Positions 1 through 7,780 are shown, counted from the first letter of the stretch. The stretch: 13,148 bases of DNA from CAZSNH01 sp052388455 (GCA_052388455.1 JBQTIA010000033.1:1-13148), one strand, 5' to 3'. The notes: a model not told the origin generated them from the letters alone. Numbers and translations are program-made.

Positions 1-1
1 G

Positions 2-2209
2 GCGTGTCCGCTGACGGGGTTTTGTTTTGTCGTTTGGGGTGTGGGGGGGCCGGGGTGTTGCGGTTGTCACACCGGGGGGGTGTTCACCCTTGGCCCGGTG
101 TGTGGCGACCCCCCCAGGGGTTGTCACGCCTTGCGACCGCCTAGGCTTGGCTCCGGAGAGCGTGACGAAGCTCGGGCAGAAGCCTTCGATGCAGGAGAAA
201 TCCTTGTTGCACTGGGACTGATCGATCTGGCGCTTGCGGCCGAACTCGGTTTCCAGAGGTAAAATGGCGACGCAGTTCGATTTTTTTCCGCAATCACCGC
301 AGCCCTCGCAGACCGCCGGGTTGATGAACACGCGCCGGTCCGGATCGGGCATCAGGCCGCGCTTGCGGCGGCGGCGCTTCTCGGCGGCGCAGGTCTGGTC
401 GTAGAGCAGCACCGTCACGCCGCCGATGCCGGCGAGTGTTTTCTGCACGGCATCGAGATCGCGGCGGTGGTGCACGCGGACATGCTCCGGAAATTCGCCG
501 TCCGCGTATTTCTCCGGCTCGTCGGTGACGACATCGACACGTTTGACGCCTTCCGCCAGAACCTGCCGCACCATCTGGGCCGGCGTCATGCCGCCGTCGA
601 GCTTCTGCCCGCCGGTCATGGCGACGGCGTCGTTGTAGAGTATCTTGAACGTCATGGTGACGCCGGCGGCGACCGCCGCGCGGATGGCGAGACTGCCGGA
701 GTGGACATAGGTGCCGTCGCCGATGTTCTGGAAGACGTGGCGGCGTTTCGAGAAGGGTGCCTCCCCGATCCAGTTGGCGCCTTCCCCGCCCATCTGCGTG
801 AAGCCCTCCGTGGAGCGGTCCATCCATAGCGCCATGTAATGGCAGCCGATGCCGGCGTAGGCGCGCGAGCCTTCGGGCACGATGGTCGAGGAATTGTGCG
901 GGCAGCCGGCGCAGAAGTAGGGCTGGCGGGTGAAGCTTTCGGGCTCGGACGGCCGGAGCGAGATGAGTTTCTTCACTTGCGCCAGACGGCCCGCGAGCCT
1001 TTCGTCATCCGAACGCCCTGTGAGATGCTCTCCAATCGCCGCTGCGAGGTCGAGGGGATCGAGCGCACCCTTGGCCGGAAACAGCCAGGCGTTGGCCTCG
1101 TCTTTCTTCCCGAGCACGCGCGGACGGTTCGGCGTGTCGAAAAGCTGCTCCTTGACCTGCGTTTCGATGAGACTGCGCTTTTCCTCGATGACGAGGATGA
1201 GATCCAGCCCCTCGGCGAATTTGGTAATGCCACGGGAATCGAGCGGCCAGACCATCGCCACCTTGTAGAGCGCCAGCCCGAGCTCGTCCGCGCGGGCTTC
1301 GTCGATGCCGAGTTCGTCGAGCGCGGCGCGAGTGTCGAGGTAGCTCTTGCCGGTGGTCACGATGCCGATGCGCCGCTTCGGTCCTCCGTCGAAAATCACC
1401 CGATCGAGGCGATTGGCGCGGCTGTAGGCCAGGATCGCGGCACGCTTGTAGTCGTGCAGGCGGGCTTCCTTCGCGAGCGGCTGATCGCCCAACCGAATGT
1501 TCAAGCCACCCGGCGGCATCTTGAACTCGGCCTCGGTCGGCAGCACCGGTCGCACCCGATCCGCACGCGCGTCGACGATGGCCGTGCTCTCGATATTGTC
1601 CTTGACGCATTTCAGCCCGACCCAAACGCCGGAAAAGCGCGAAAGCGCGAAGGCGTGCATCCCGTAGTCGATCACCTCCTGCACACCGGCCGGATTGAGG
1701 ATCGGGATCATCGCATCGACGAAGGCGAACTCGGACTGGTGGGCGCTGGTCGAGCTTTCGCAGGTGTGATCGTCGCCCATGAGCGCCAGCACGCCGCCGT
1801 GCTTCGAGGTGCCGGCGTGATTGGCGTGGCGGAAGGCATCGCCCGAGCGGTCGACACCAGGGCCTTTCCCGTACCAGATGGAGAAGACGCCGTCGTACTT
1901 GCCTTCGCCGCGCAGTTCCGCCTGCTGCGAGCCCCACACGGCGGTCGCCGCCAGATCCTCGTTGAGGCCGGGGTGGAAATGAATGTCGTTGGCGCGGCAG
2001 ACCTCGCCCGCGCGCTCGAAGGCCATTTCCAGCGTGGCGATGGGCGAGCCGCGATAGCCGGTGACATAGCCCGCCGTGCTCAGTCCCGCAGCCTTGTCGC
2101 GGGCTTTCTGCATCAGGGCGAGGCGCACGACCGCCTGCGTTCCGGACAGCAACTGCAGCGGCAGTCCGAGATCGAACTTGTCGGCAAGCCTGGCCTGGCG
2201 TTGGGACAT
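2..2209 (-). CDS. Indolepyruvate ferredoxin oxidoreductase, single-chain, partial (C-terminus beyond left edge)
   Basis: This thiamine-diphosphate iron-sulfur enzyme oxidatively decarboxylates arylpyruvates (such as indolepyruvate) to aryl-acetyl-CoA, passing electrons to ferredoxin in the cytoplasm during aromatic amino acid breakdown. The visible 736 residues carry the family N-terminal motif GYRGSP (51-56) and a thiamine-diphosphate region containing GGEGANW and, further on, GDGTYVHSG. A ferredoxin-like segment follows with C634-x2-C637-x2-C640-x5-C646 and then C667, C673 and C678 (CNKDFSC, GFCPSF). Full-length fused homologues have roughly 1100-1200 residues, so the gamma (IorB-like) part lies outside the window. 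The ATG at 2209 is chosen because the family N-terminus begins there; an upstream ATG at 2228 is in another frame. The stretch after residue 678 is rich in Pro, Thr and Gly, with several homopolymer runs in the DNA, and does not resemble the usual linker. Family assignment is very secure; the left 120 bases are less so. Confidence 0.93.
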   Translation of the reverse strand, partial: MSQRQARLADKFDLGLPLQLLSGTQAVVRLALMQKARDKAAGLSTAGYVTGYRGSPIATLEMAFERAGEVCRANDIHFHPGLNEDLAATAVWGSQQAELRGEGKYDGVFSIWYGKGPGVDRSGDAFRHANHAGTSKHGGVLALMGDDHTCESSTSAHQSEFAFVDAMIPILNPAGVQEVIDYGMHAFALSRFSGVWVGLKCVKDNIESTAIVDARADRVRPVLPTEAEFKMPPGGLNIRLGDQPLAKEARLHDYKRAAILAYSRANRLDRVIFDGGPKRRIGIVTTGKSYLDTRAALDELGIDEARADELGLALYKVAMVWPLDSRGITKFAEGLDLILVIEEKRSLIETQVKEQLFDTPNRPRVLGKKDEANAWLFPAKGALDPLDLAAAIGEHLTGRSDDERLAGRLAQVKKLISLRPSEPESFTRQPYFCAGCPHNSSTIVPEGSRAYAGIGCHYMALWMDRSTEGFTQMGGEGANWIGEAPFSKRRHVFQNIGDGTYVHSGSLAIRAAVAAGVTMTFKILYNDAVAMTGGQKLDGGMTPAQMVRQVLAEGVKRVDVVTDEPEKYADGEFPEHVRVHHRRDLDAVQKTLAGIGGVTVLLYDQTCAAEKRRRRKRGLMPDPDRRVFINPAVCEGCGDCGKKSNCVAILPLETEFGRKRQIDQSQCNKDFSCIEGFCPSFVTLSGAKPRRSQGVTTPGGVATHRAKGEHPPGVTTATPRPPHTPNDKTKPRQRTR

Positions 2210-2471
2210 TCGGTGTCCACCACTCCACATCAGCGCGGCACGTTAGGTCGTGGTCCTAATATCGAGAAGGGAATGTATGCCGCTTCGGCCCCTTCACGGT
2301 GCCGAAATGATGAGGGAACCGGCGATTGCCCACAATCAACCGACAGGCACGCCCGATCTCGGCTCCCAACCTTCATGTGGATGCCCGAACGGCTCACGAA
2401 AAGGGTTGACCGACGGACTTTCGTTGCTGCGCTGCAGAACGCTCCTGTCACGTCCACGACCGGCGGTGGTG
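2210..2471. other. Intergenic stretch between the TRAP binding-protein gene and the oxidoreductase gene
   Basis: The 262 bases separate two genes on the same strand. I see no convincing gene: the 75-codon minus-strand frame here has no recognisable features. A 6-bp inverted repeat (TTCGGC at 2284-2289, GCCGAA at 2301-2306, loop 11) could be a weak hairpin. The length leaves room for a separate promoter for the oxidoreductase, but I could not pick out good -35/-10 boxes. A GGAG about 12 bases upstream of the ATG at 2209 is a loosely spaced ribosome binding site. Confidence 0.4.
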
Positions 2472-3563
2472 CTATACTCCGGCGAGGTGGGACGATCGAC
2501 CAGTCGCTGCGGCGAAGGCGGCACGGCTGGCACGGATTCGCTCGGTCCGAGCGTCGATCGCCGCCAGGTGGGCCACAACCGCATCAGAAACGCGCGCCAC
2601 GGCACTCAACAGATCATTTTCCTCCGCACGCGCACGCGCTGTCGAGAGGGCCCGACCGGCCAGAAGCTGGCGATGGGCTTTCTCTTCGGCGAGAGCGGTG
2701 TGAAATTCGTTGGTGCACAGTGCCGACACGATGGTCTGGTCTGCGGCACTCATCGCCTCCCAGAAGGCCCTCGAGAGTCCGAACGACAACGCCGTGCCGC
2801 CACGACTGATGCTGACCGCACTGCATGTCATCCCGGGCCGCAAGGCACCGAGCGCGAAGCTGGTAATCGCGCCGCCGGCATCGACCGCGGAAATTTCGCC
2901 CTTCTCGATAGCAACCGCGACGGCCGACGGCGGCAGTGTGACCGGCTCGGCGCCGAGCCCGCGCAGCACGTCGCGCGCCAATCCCATGGCCCACACTTTG
3001 CGGCCGACGAGATCGGCCGGTGTCGAGAGCAAATCGACACGGCTCAGGCCGATGCTGCGGCCCGTGTGACCGGCCGTAAAAGCCTTGACTCCGAATTCGG
3101 CCGACAGACTGTCCCACAAGACCTGTCCACCACCCACGCTCATCCAGGCTGCGTGCCCGAAAGGCCGCGCGCTGTGCCGGCCGGGAAGTCCGGCGAAATA
3201 GGCGAAGGCGGGATGTTGCTCGCGGTTGTCGTCCTCGCTGACGAAATAGGCGTCGGCCTCGCCGGCAGCGATTGTCCCGATGCCGCTCTTGGCGCCGACG
3301 ACAATCTCGAACTGCAGCCGACCCTCGGTCGCTTGCGTGATGCTGCGGACCAGACGGCGAGCGCTTTCCGCCGGGCCGCTGCCGTTGTCGGGCCAGGACA
3401 TGGCGACCCGCAGCAGCCGAGTTCCAGCAACGATGGCCGGCGACGGCAAAGGAGCATGGACCGGAGCGGACTCGTCCGCCGCCTTCGCCGTCGACCCGGC
3501 CGCAGCCGCAGCCGCGGTGGCGGCGACCGCACCCGTGGTTCTCAGAAATTCACGACGGTCCAT
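2472..3563 (-). CDS. Tat-exported TRAP transporter solute-binding protein, DctP/TakP-like, orphan
   Basis: This 363-residue protein would be the periplasmic solute-binding subunit of a TRAP transporter, a family that delivers carboxylic acids to a DctQ/DctM membrane pair. It begins with a twin-arginine signal (DRREFLRTTG, then an alanine-rich segment ending near residue 30). Order and spacing follow the DctP/TakP group: an IGTIAAGEADAYFV region, PAFAYFAGLPG, GHAAWMSVGGG, FTAGHTGRSIGL, PADLVGRKVWAMG and AVAIEKGEISAVDAGG. Oddly, the usual Lys-Met-Arg segment, whose Arg binds the ligand carboxylate, reads KVWAM, and the Trp-Glu seen in TakP-like proteins is absent, so the ligand may not be a simple carboxylate. 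No membrane subunits lie in the window. The ATG at 3563 is preferred to one at 3704 because it puts the Tat motif at the N-terminus and has GAGGG seven bases upstream. Co-localisation with the oxidoreductase hints at keto-acid handling but proves nothing. Confidence 0.82.
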   Translation of the reverse strand: MDRREFLRTTGAVAATAAAAAAGSTAKAADESAPVHAPLPSPAIVAGTRLLRVAMSWPDNGSGPAESARRLVRSITQATEGRLQFEIVVGAKSGIGTIAAGEADAYFVSEDDNREQHPAFAYFAGLPGRHSARPFGHAAWMSVGGGQVLWDSLSAEFGVKAFTAGHTGRSIGLSRVDLLSTPADLVGRKVWAMGLARDVLRGLGAEPVTLPPSAVAVAIEKGEISAVDAGGAITSFALGALRPGMTCSAVSISRGGTALSFGLSRAFWEAMSAADQTIVSALCTNEFHTALAEEKAHRQLLAGRALSTARARAEENDLLSAVARVSDAVVAHLAAIDARTERIRASRAAFAAATGRSSHLAGV

Positions 3564-3599
3564 GCGGTTGCCCTCGATGCCAGCCGGCTGTTGGACAGC

Positions 3600-3628
3600 A
3601 TCAAAGCCCAACCGGCGGCAATTCGCAA
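3600..3628 (-). promoter_or_regulatory. Possible sigma70-type promoter for the TRAP binding-protein gene
   Basis: On the minus strand TTGCGA (3628-3623) is followed after exactly 17 bases by TTTGAT (3605-3600), about 36 bases upstream of the ATG at 3563. Both boxes match consensus at only four of six positions, so this is tentative. It lies in the 248-base divergent region shared with the lipoprotein gene, for which I found no clear promoter on the plus strand. Confidence 0.28.
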
Positions 3629-3811
3629 CGTTTGGGCTCAAGCGGGGGCATTTGTCGGCTTCGCACCGGGCACGCAACCGCTGCACGTCCCGGCCGCAAG
3701 CCATGGAGCGGGGCCGGTGCGCCTCGAAATCCGACAGGCATTAGGCCGGTCTTAACCGGAAGCGTGTGTGATGCGTCTTCAGCCCCAAGTCAGTCAGAGG
3801 CCGAGAGTCAC

Positions 3812-4171
3812 ATGTGTTCGCAGTATCTTCCGCGTGCCGGCGCAAGCCCGGCATGGACGCCGGCTCGCGTCCATTGTGCAGCTCTGCTGCTGCTCGCCGC
3901 CGCCCTCTCGGGCTGCGCGTCCAGCCAGGCCGCCGCACCCTCCCCGTCCGTTCGGGTGTCCGCTTCGGCGGTTTATTCCTCCGACGAGGCCGGCAATGTC
4001 CGGGTCGACCTCGAGGACGACGGCCTTCCGTCGCAGCCTCCACCGCGGACATCGCACCGCGTCGAGCCCGACGACCCAAGCGAGCCGTTCAGTCCGAATT
4101 ACGGCCGGGCCGCCGCTTCGCCCGCTCCGCAATCCGGCGACCGGGCGCGCATCGCTGCCAGCGAGTCCTGA
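3812..4171 (+). CDS. Small proline-rich lipoprotein of unknown function
   Basis: The product is a 119-residue predicted lipoprotein. A hydrophobic segment (residues 22-32) runs into a lipobox L32-S33-G34-C35, so signal peptidase II would leave about 85 residues anchored by a lipidated cysteine. The mature part is rich in Pro, Ser, Asp and Glu, has no repeats or recognisable domain, and looks mostly disordered. The chosen ATG at 3812 has AGAGG 11 bases upstream; longer versions of the frame reach back to 3632 but would bury the signal sequence. The gene is divergent from the TRAP binding-protein gene and 100 bases upstream of a GNAT gene on the same strand. Codon composition is less sharply GC3-biased than in neighbours, so the case rests mainly on the lipobox. 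I do not recognise a family. Confidence 0.6.
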   Translation: MCSQYLPRAGASPAWTPARVHCAALLLLAAALSGCASSQAAAPSPSVRVSASAVYSSDEAGNVRVDLEDDGLPSQPPPRTSHRVEPDDPSEPFSPNYGRAAASPAPQSGDRARIAASES

Positions 4172-4231
4172 TCCGAGCAGCAACGCCGCCGACGCCGCGA
4201 TCGCGCCGCAAGTCTGGTGTGAGTGGCCGAC

Positions 4232-4248
4232 GTCACCCGTGCGGTGAC
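4232..4248 (+). terminator. Small hairpin between the lipoprotein and GNAT genes
   Basis: GTCACC (4232-4237) and GGTGAC (4243-4248) form a perfect 6-bp stem around a 5-base loop, about 60 bases after the lipoprotein stop and 24 bases before the GNAT start. There is no T-run after it, so it may be a weak terminator or nothing functional. Confidence 0.22.
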
Positions 4249-4271
4249 TGGTTCGAAAGCGACGAGAGCCC

Positions 4272-4841
4272 ATGTTCGACAAGGTATCGCCGGGCGCCGG
4301 CGTCAGCATCCATCCGTGGCTGTCGCACGCCGACCCGACCTCGCTCGAAGCGGGGCTCGACCGCGTATTCTTCGCGTCGAGCGCCACGACCTCGTTCGCC
4401 AGCGAGAATGCGCGCGCCGCCTTTCGCGAGCGCTGGCTCGGCCGCTACCTCGCGCATTTTCCAACCCAAGCCTTCGTTGCCTCGACCGGAAACTGCGATG
4501 TCGTCGGCTATATCGTCGGCAGTCTCTACGATCCCGCGCGTCTGCCGCTCTTCGCCGATATCGGCTATTTTCAGGACTTCGCCGCCACCACGCCGCACTA
4601 TCCCGCGCAATTGCACGTGAACCTTTTGCCGGAGTGGCGCGGGCACGGCATTGGCGCGCGGCTGCTGGAGACGTTCGTCGAAGACGCGGCCCGGGCCAAA
4701 GCCCCCGGGGTGCATGTCGTCACCACGCGGGGCATGCGCAACGTGCGCTATTACGCGGCCAACGGCTTCGCCGAGGTCGCGAGCACGTTCTGGAACGGGC
4801 GCGAGTTGATCATGCTGGGCCGGAAGCTCGGCGCGGCGTAG
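4272..4841 (+). CDS. GNAT family N-acetyltransferase
   Basis: This 189-residue protein is a GNAT-fold acetyltransferase, which would transfer an acetyl group from acetyl-CoA to an amine; the substrate cannot be read from sequence. The acetyl-CoA pyrophosphate-binding motif A is clear at residues 114-132 (LHVNLLPEWRGHGIGARLL, with R123-x2-G126-x-G128), and the following helix and NVRYYAANGF near residues 157-166 fit the motif B region. The first 75 residues are longer than in minimal GNATs and include an aromatic segment before the core. The layout recalls GNATs acting on small molecules rather than ribosomal RimI/RimJ types, but that is inference. The start has a loose GACGAGAG sequence before it. 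It is convergent with the small secreted-protein genes at 4878-5538. Confidence 0.87.
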   Translation: MFDKVSPGAGVSIHPWLSHADPTSLEAGLDRVFFASSATTSFASENARAAFRERWLGRYLAHFPTQAFVASTGNCDVVGYIVGSLYDPARLPLFADIGYFQDFAATTPHYPAQLHVNLLPEWRGHGIGARLLETFVEDAARAKAPGVHVVTTRGMRNVRYYAANGFAEVASTFWNGRELIMLGRKLGAA

Positions 4842-4857
4842 GCATTACGCGCGCGCC
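4830..4857. terminator. Strong hairpin between convergent genes, candidate bidirectional terminator
   Basis: GGCGCG-GCGTA (4830-4840) pairs with TACGCGCGCGCC (4846-4857) as an 11-bp stem with one bulged base and loop GGCAT. It includes the GNAT stop codon and lies 21 bases before the end of the convergent secreted-protein gene. No T-tract follows on either strand, so classical intrinsic termination is uncertain, but the location is typical. Confidence 0.4.
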
Positions 4858-4877
4858 TGACTCTTGCGCCATTCCAT

Positions 4878-5228
4878 TCAGTTGATCGGCTCGGCGCAAT
4901 TCGACAGGAAGACGTCGATCGATTCGAGGATGAGCCCGGCGCGCTCGCGCGGGTCGGGCTCGAGTCCGCCCTGATCGAGCACCCTCGCGCAGGCGGCCCG
5001 GGCGTCATGCAGGCGGCTGAAGTCGAACGGGATGCCGCTCCTCCTCGGGCAGGTTTCGTTTTCGGGGTCGTCGAAATGCGGGATGCCGGAATAGTGATCC
5101 ATCATCGACACAGCGGATAGGCAGCGGGCATAGTCCGCGTCGTAGGCTACGGCAGAGCCGGCGGTCCAGGCGGCGGCGAGCACGCCTGCCACCCACAGCA
5201 TTGCGCACCTTGCCGCGCTACTGCGCAT
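4878..5228 (-). CDS. Small secreted four-cysteine protein (paralogue A)
   Basis: This 116-residue protein begins with a Sec-type signal peptide (MRSSAARC, then a hydrophobic alanine-rich core ending in AGSAVA near residue 28). Its mature part has exactly four cysteines: C36, C60, C80 and C111. The even number, export and spacing suggest two disulfides. It shares with the upstream gene product the motif Cys-Pro-Arg after the second cysteine, an Asp-Ala-x-x-Ala-Cys-x-Arg motif at the third, and a third-to-fourth spacing of 31, so the two are tandem paralogues. The ATG overlaps the end of the upstream gene (ATGCGCAGTAG, 11 bases), pointing to translational coupling. The third-cysteine segment looks like one helical hairpin of Sel1/TPR-type secreted proteins, but that is weak. 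Function is unknown; the context is a secreted hydrolase operon. Confidence 0.75.
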   Translation of the reverse strand: MRSSAARCAMLWVAGVLAAAWTAGSAVAYDADYARCLSAVSMMDHYSGIPHFDDPENETCPRRSGIPFDFSRLHDARAACARVLDQGGLEPDPRERAGLILESIDVFLSNCAEPIN

Positions 5229-5538
5229 CCACGCAGTCCAGCATCCAGCTCTCGATCACGGCGGCGGCCTGCTCGGCGCTGGCGCGGCCCTCCTCGCCCC
5301 CTTCGCCGCTGCTGATGGCACGCCCGCAAGCCTGGTCGGCATCTAGAACGGGATTGAGGCTGCGGCTGTTTCCCTCGTTGTTGGCTCTGGGACAGTAGCC
5401 TTCCGCACTCCATCCGCTGACCAGATAGCCGCCCTCGATGCACGCGTTGAGGTCGGCGGCCGCGGAGTGGGATGCGGCGACCACGGCAACGACCATCACC
5501 GTGCCGGCCTGTGCGATCCGCTTCGACATCTTCTTCAT
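5218..5538 (-). CDS. Small secreted four-cysteine protein (paralogue B)
   Basis: The 106-residue product has a basic N-terminus (MKKMSKR), a hydrophobic core and a likely cleavage after AAA near residue 28. Four cysteines follow in the mature chain: C33, C49, C71 and C102, and no others. Cys-Pro-Arg at 49-51, Asp-Ala-x-x-Ala-Cys-x-Arg around C71 and the 31-residue gap between the last two cysteines match the next gene, although the rest has diverged. A GAGGGG ribosome binding site sits about five bases before the ATG. The gene starts 29 bases after the stop of the large exported hydrolase, so the three genes almost certainly share a transcript. No known domain is recognised. Possible roles are binding partner, inhibitor or stability factor for the hydrolase, but the sequence does not decide. 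Confidence 0.78.
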   Translation of the reverse strand: MKKMSKRIAQAGTVMVVAVVAASHSAAADLNACIEGGYLVSGWSAEGYCPRANNEGNSRSLNPVLDADQACGRAISSGEGGEEGRASAEQAAAVIESWMLDCVDAQ

Positions 5539-5566
5539 TGGCCCCTCACAGTTTCACCATCGTCAG

Positions 5567-7780
5567 TCACAATGCGCTGCAGTTTTCCCGCCGGACGCCA
5601 CGGTCCTTCTCTCCCGTGAACACCTCGGCCGGAAACTCGAACAGATAAGCGTAGCGCCGCATGAAGCTCTTGAGGCCGGGCTCCTCACTGACCCAGCGGC
5701 AGATGTCGGCGGCCTCCTCGCGGGTGTAGAGCGACTTGATCTGCCCGGTTTCAAGCTGCTGCGCGAAGATCATGCCATAGGTGACGTTCTCCTTTCGCCC
5801 CGGGCGGATGACGCCAACAACAGGCTTGCCGGCGTACTCTTTGGCCAGCGCGTCGAACGCTTGCTTCTCCGCGACCGCGCCACCGGCGTTTGCGGCAGGC
5901 ACGAGCATCACCTCGAAACTCGCCTGCACCTTGGCCGGGCGGTAGGTGCCGACCCAGTCATAGGCATCGCTTGTAATTAGATGGCGGCCGAGATTGGATA
6001 ATGCGTCGCTGGGATCCCTCAGCGCGTTCACGACGCGAATCTTCTGAGCTGCGCGGTAGGAGACGTAATCGCGCTTGAGCAGCGTCGAGTGGATAAGGTT
6101 CTCGCCCTGGTAATAGACAATCTCGAGATCGATCTTCTCACGCCCGTCACTGCCGCCCGTAAAGGCAAGATTCTCAAGCGCGAAATTCAGACGGGGCTTC
6201 TTGTCGCCAGCCAGCAGAACCGCCTCTGAATGCGGCGGCAGGCCATCAACGTGCAACGGCACACCGTTGACTGAGAGCGCATAAGTGAAGTGTGTGGCCT
6301 CCGATAGCCCGGCCTCGCCGTCACCCGTCACCGTGAACTCGGCGTACCCCGTACGCAATTCGTCCGGCATGCTCTTGAGAGTTTCGAGCGACGGAACTTC
6401 CCAGTGCGTGGTGCCGTCGGTTTCTGCGGCGTGGGCCGTGTTGACGAATTTCGGCAAGCGCCAGCCGGTGCTGGCGCACGCCACGGCCATGCCGGCCTCG
6501 GCCTTGTCGATCTCGCAAGCCTTCAACTCGGTGCATTTGAGCTTCGCGCGCTTGGCGTCGGCGGCGGCGTTGGACCTCACGAAGCAGAAGTCGGTCTGCT
6601 TGGCGCTGATGTTGGAACGATGACTGCCCTTGGTCGCGGCCTCGTTGCGGAAAAAGCGCGCCTTGAAGGCTTCGCCACGGCAGGGAAACGACGGAACGGG
6701 TCCGGGCCGATAGATGTGCAGGCCGCTTGCCGGATCAGCCGGCACAGGCGGACGCTCGGGGATGACCGTGTCCTTGGTGAAGGGGCGCGCGAAGATGAAA
6801 ACAGGCTTCTTCTCGCCGGCGGCCTTGATGTCGAGCGAGACCTCGAAATGCGGCGGCGCTTCGCACTCGGGCGCCGGGTCGGCGAGCATTGCCTTGTAGA
6901 CGCTGACGAGATGCTGATGCGAGGGATGCTCCATCGAGTCCGGCTTGGCGATGCTGGCGTGATCGGACTCCGGAATTTGCGCAGCGTCGGGGAAGTAGTT
7001 CCGCACCGCAGAGTCCTTCACCACGACAGGGGACGCGAACTTCCGCGAGGCCCAGTTCGGTGCCCAGCCCCAGATGCTCTCCGTATCCATGACCGCGAAC
7101 TTGTGCTCGTAGAGCTCGCGCCCGGTGATGCGATAGCGCTTCTTCTCCTCCTTGAAGCGCAAAAACTGATTGTGCAGCGTCTCGAGGTAATCGCTGTCCC
7201 AGGAAAGCTGCCCAACCATCTTTTCGAGGCCGGGGGCGAGATAACTCGCGTAGGTCGAGCCTTTCGAAGGCGAGGCGACAAGCAGAAGGCCAATCCGCTT
7301 GCCCTCGAACACGCCCGGGTTCGCACTCAGCACCGCGCGGACCATGATGCCGCCGAGGCTGTGAGTGACGAACATGATGTTGCGCTTGTCGGTCACCGGC
7401 GGATGACCGGCATTGCCGGAGTTGGTCGTCAGATCGACGAAGAGATTGGCGGCCGCTTTGGGGATGTCGTAGTCGCTCGCTTCAGACCCCGTAAAGAAGC
7501 TGGCGAGAAAGATCGCCGGCTTTCCGAGCCGGTAGTCGCGGGCGGCGAGACGCGGCCAGAACGCATCCTCTTTGGCACCGAGCCAGGCGTTGCGACTGTC
7601 GGAGCGCAGCCCGTGCACGAACACGATAGCCGTGTCGGAGTCGTTGTAGCAGTACCAGTGACTCTTGGCCCTGGCTTCCGGCAAGGACGCGTTCGCACAA
7701 TCGTCGGCCCGGGCCAACGACGCAGCAGAAAACGCGGCGAGTAGGACGGCGAGGCGCAGAAAAGGACGTAGCAACCGCAT
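5567..7780 (-). CDS. Exported SERAC1/PGAP1-like alpha/beta hydrolase with large unassigned C-terminal region
   Basis: This 737-residue protein has a Sec signal peptide (basic start, hydrophobic core, cleavage after ALARA at about residue 25) and an N-terminal alpha/beta-hydrolase domain at about 45-300. The oxyanion-side motif FVHG (54-57), nucleophile elbow THSLGG with S141, probable acid D256 (VVVKDSA) and H274 (ESDHASIAKP) give a complete triad, arranged as in SERAC1/PGAP1-type lipases and acyl esterases. Residues 310-737 match no domain I recognise; they are cysteine-bearing, with beta-type alternation. The start is ATG 7780 with GGAG about nine bases upstream; a TTG at 7798 would extend it by six residues but lacks a better ribosome site. 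It heads an operon with two small exported cysteine proteins. A lipid or ester substrate in the envelope or outside is inferred; phospholipase or effector activity is possible. GC content seems slightly lower than in aas. Confidence 0.85.
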   Translation of the reverse strand: MRLLRPFLRLAVLLAAFSAASLARADDCANASLPEARAKSHWYCYNDSDTAIVFVHGLRSDSRNAWLGAKEDAFWPRLAARDYRLGKPAIFLASFFTGSEASDYDIPKAAANLFVDLTTNSGNAGHPPVTDKRNIMFVTHSLGGIMVRAVLSANPGVFEGKRIGLLLVASPSKGSTYASYLAPGLEKMVGQLSWDSDYLETLHNQFLRFKEEKKRYRITGRELYEHKFAVMDTESIWGWAPNWASRKFASPVVVKDSAVRNYFPDAAQIPESDHASIAKPDSMEHPSHQHLVSVYKAMLADPAPECEAPPHFEVSLDIKAAGEKKPVFIFARPFTKDTVIPERPPVPADPASGLHIYRPGPVPSFPCRGEAFKARFFRNEAATKGSHRSNISAKQTDFCFVRSNAAADAKRAKLKCTELKACEIDKAEAGMAVACASTGWRLPKFVNTAHAAETDGTTHWEVPSLETLKSMPDELRTGYAEFTVTGDGEAGLSEATHFTYALSVNGVPLHVDGLPPHSEAVLLAGDKKPRLNFALENLAFTGGSDGREKIDLEIVYYQGENLIHSTLLKRDYVSYRAAQKIRVVNALRDPSDALSNLGRHLITSDAYDWVGTYRPAKVQASFEVMLVPAANAGGAVAEKQAFDALAKEYAGKPVVGVIRPGRKENVTYGMIFAQQLETGQIKSLYTREEAADICRWVSEEPGLKSFMRRYAYLFEFPAEVFTGEKDRGVRRENCSAL

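Noticed and set aside
2473..2478. TATACT as a plus-strand -10 box
   Set aside because: No -35 box at the right distance and no plus-strand gene downstream; it overlaps the stop codon of the TRAP binding-protein gene.
839..2809. A 656-codon plus-strand frame, and a 407-codon minus-strand frame at 1005-2228
   Set aside because: Both lie over the oxidoreductase, whose true frame shows GYRGSP, GGEGANW and the cysteine clusters; these are out-of-frame translations.
2250..3755. A 501-codon plus-strand frame opposite the TRAP binding-protein gene
   Set aside because: The minus strand encodes a Tat signal and DctP-family motifs; the plus frame has no recognisable features.
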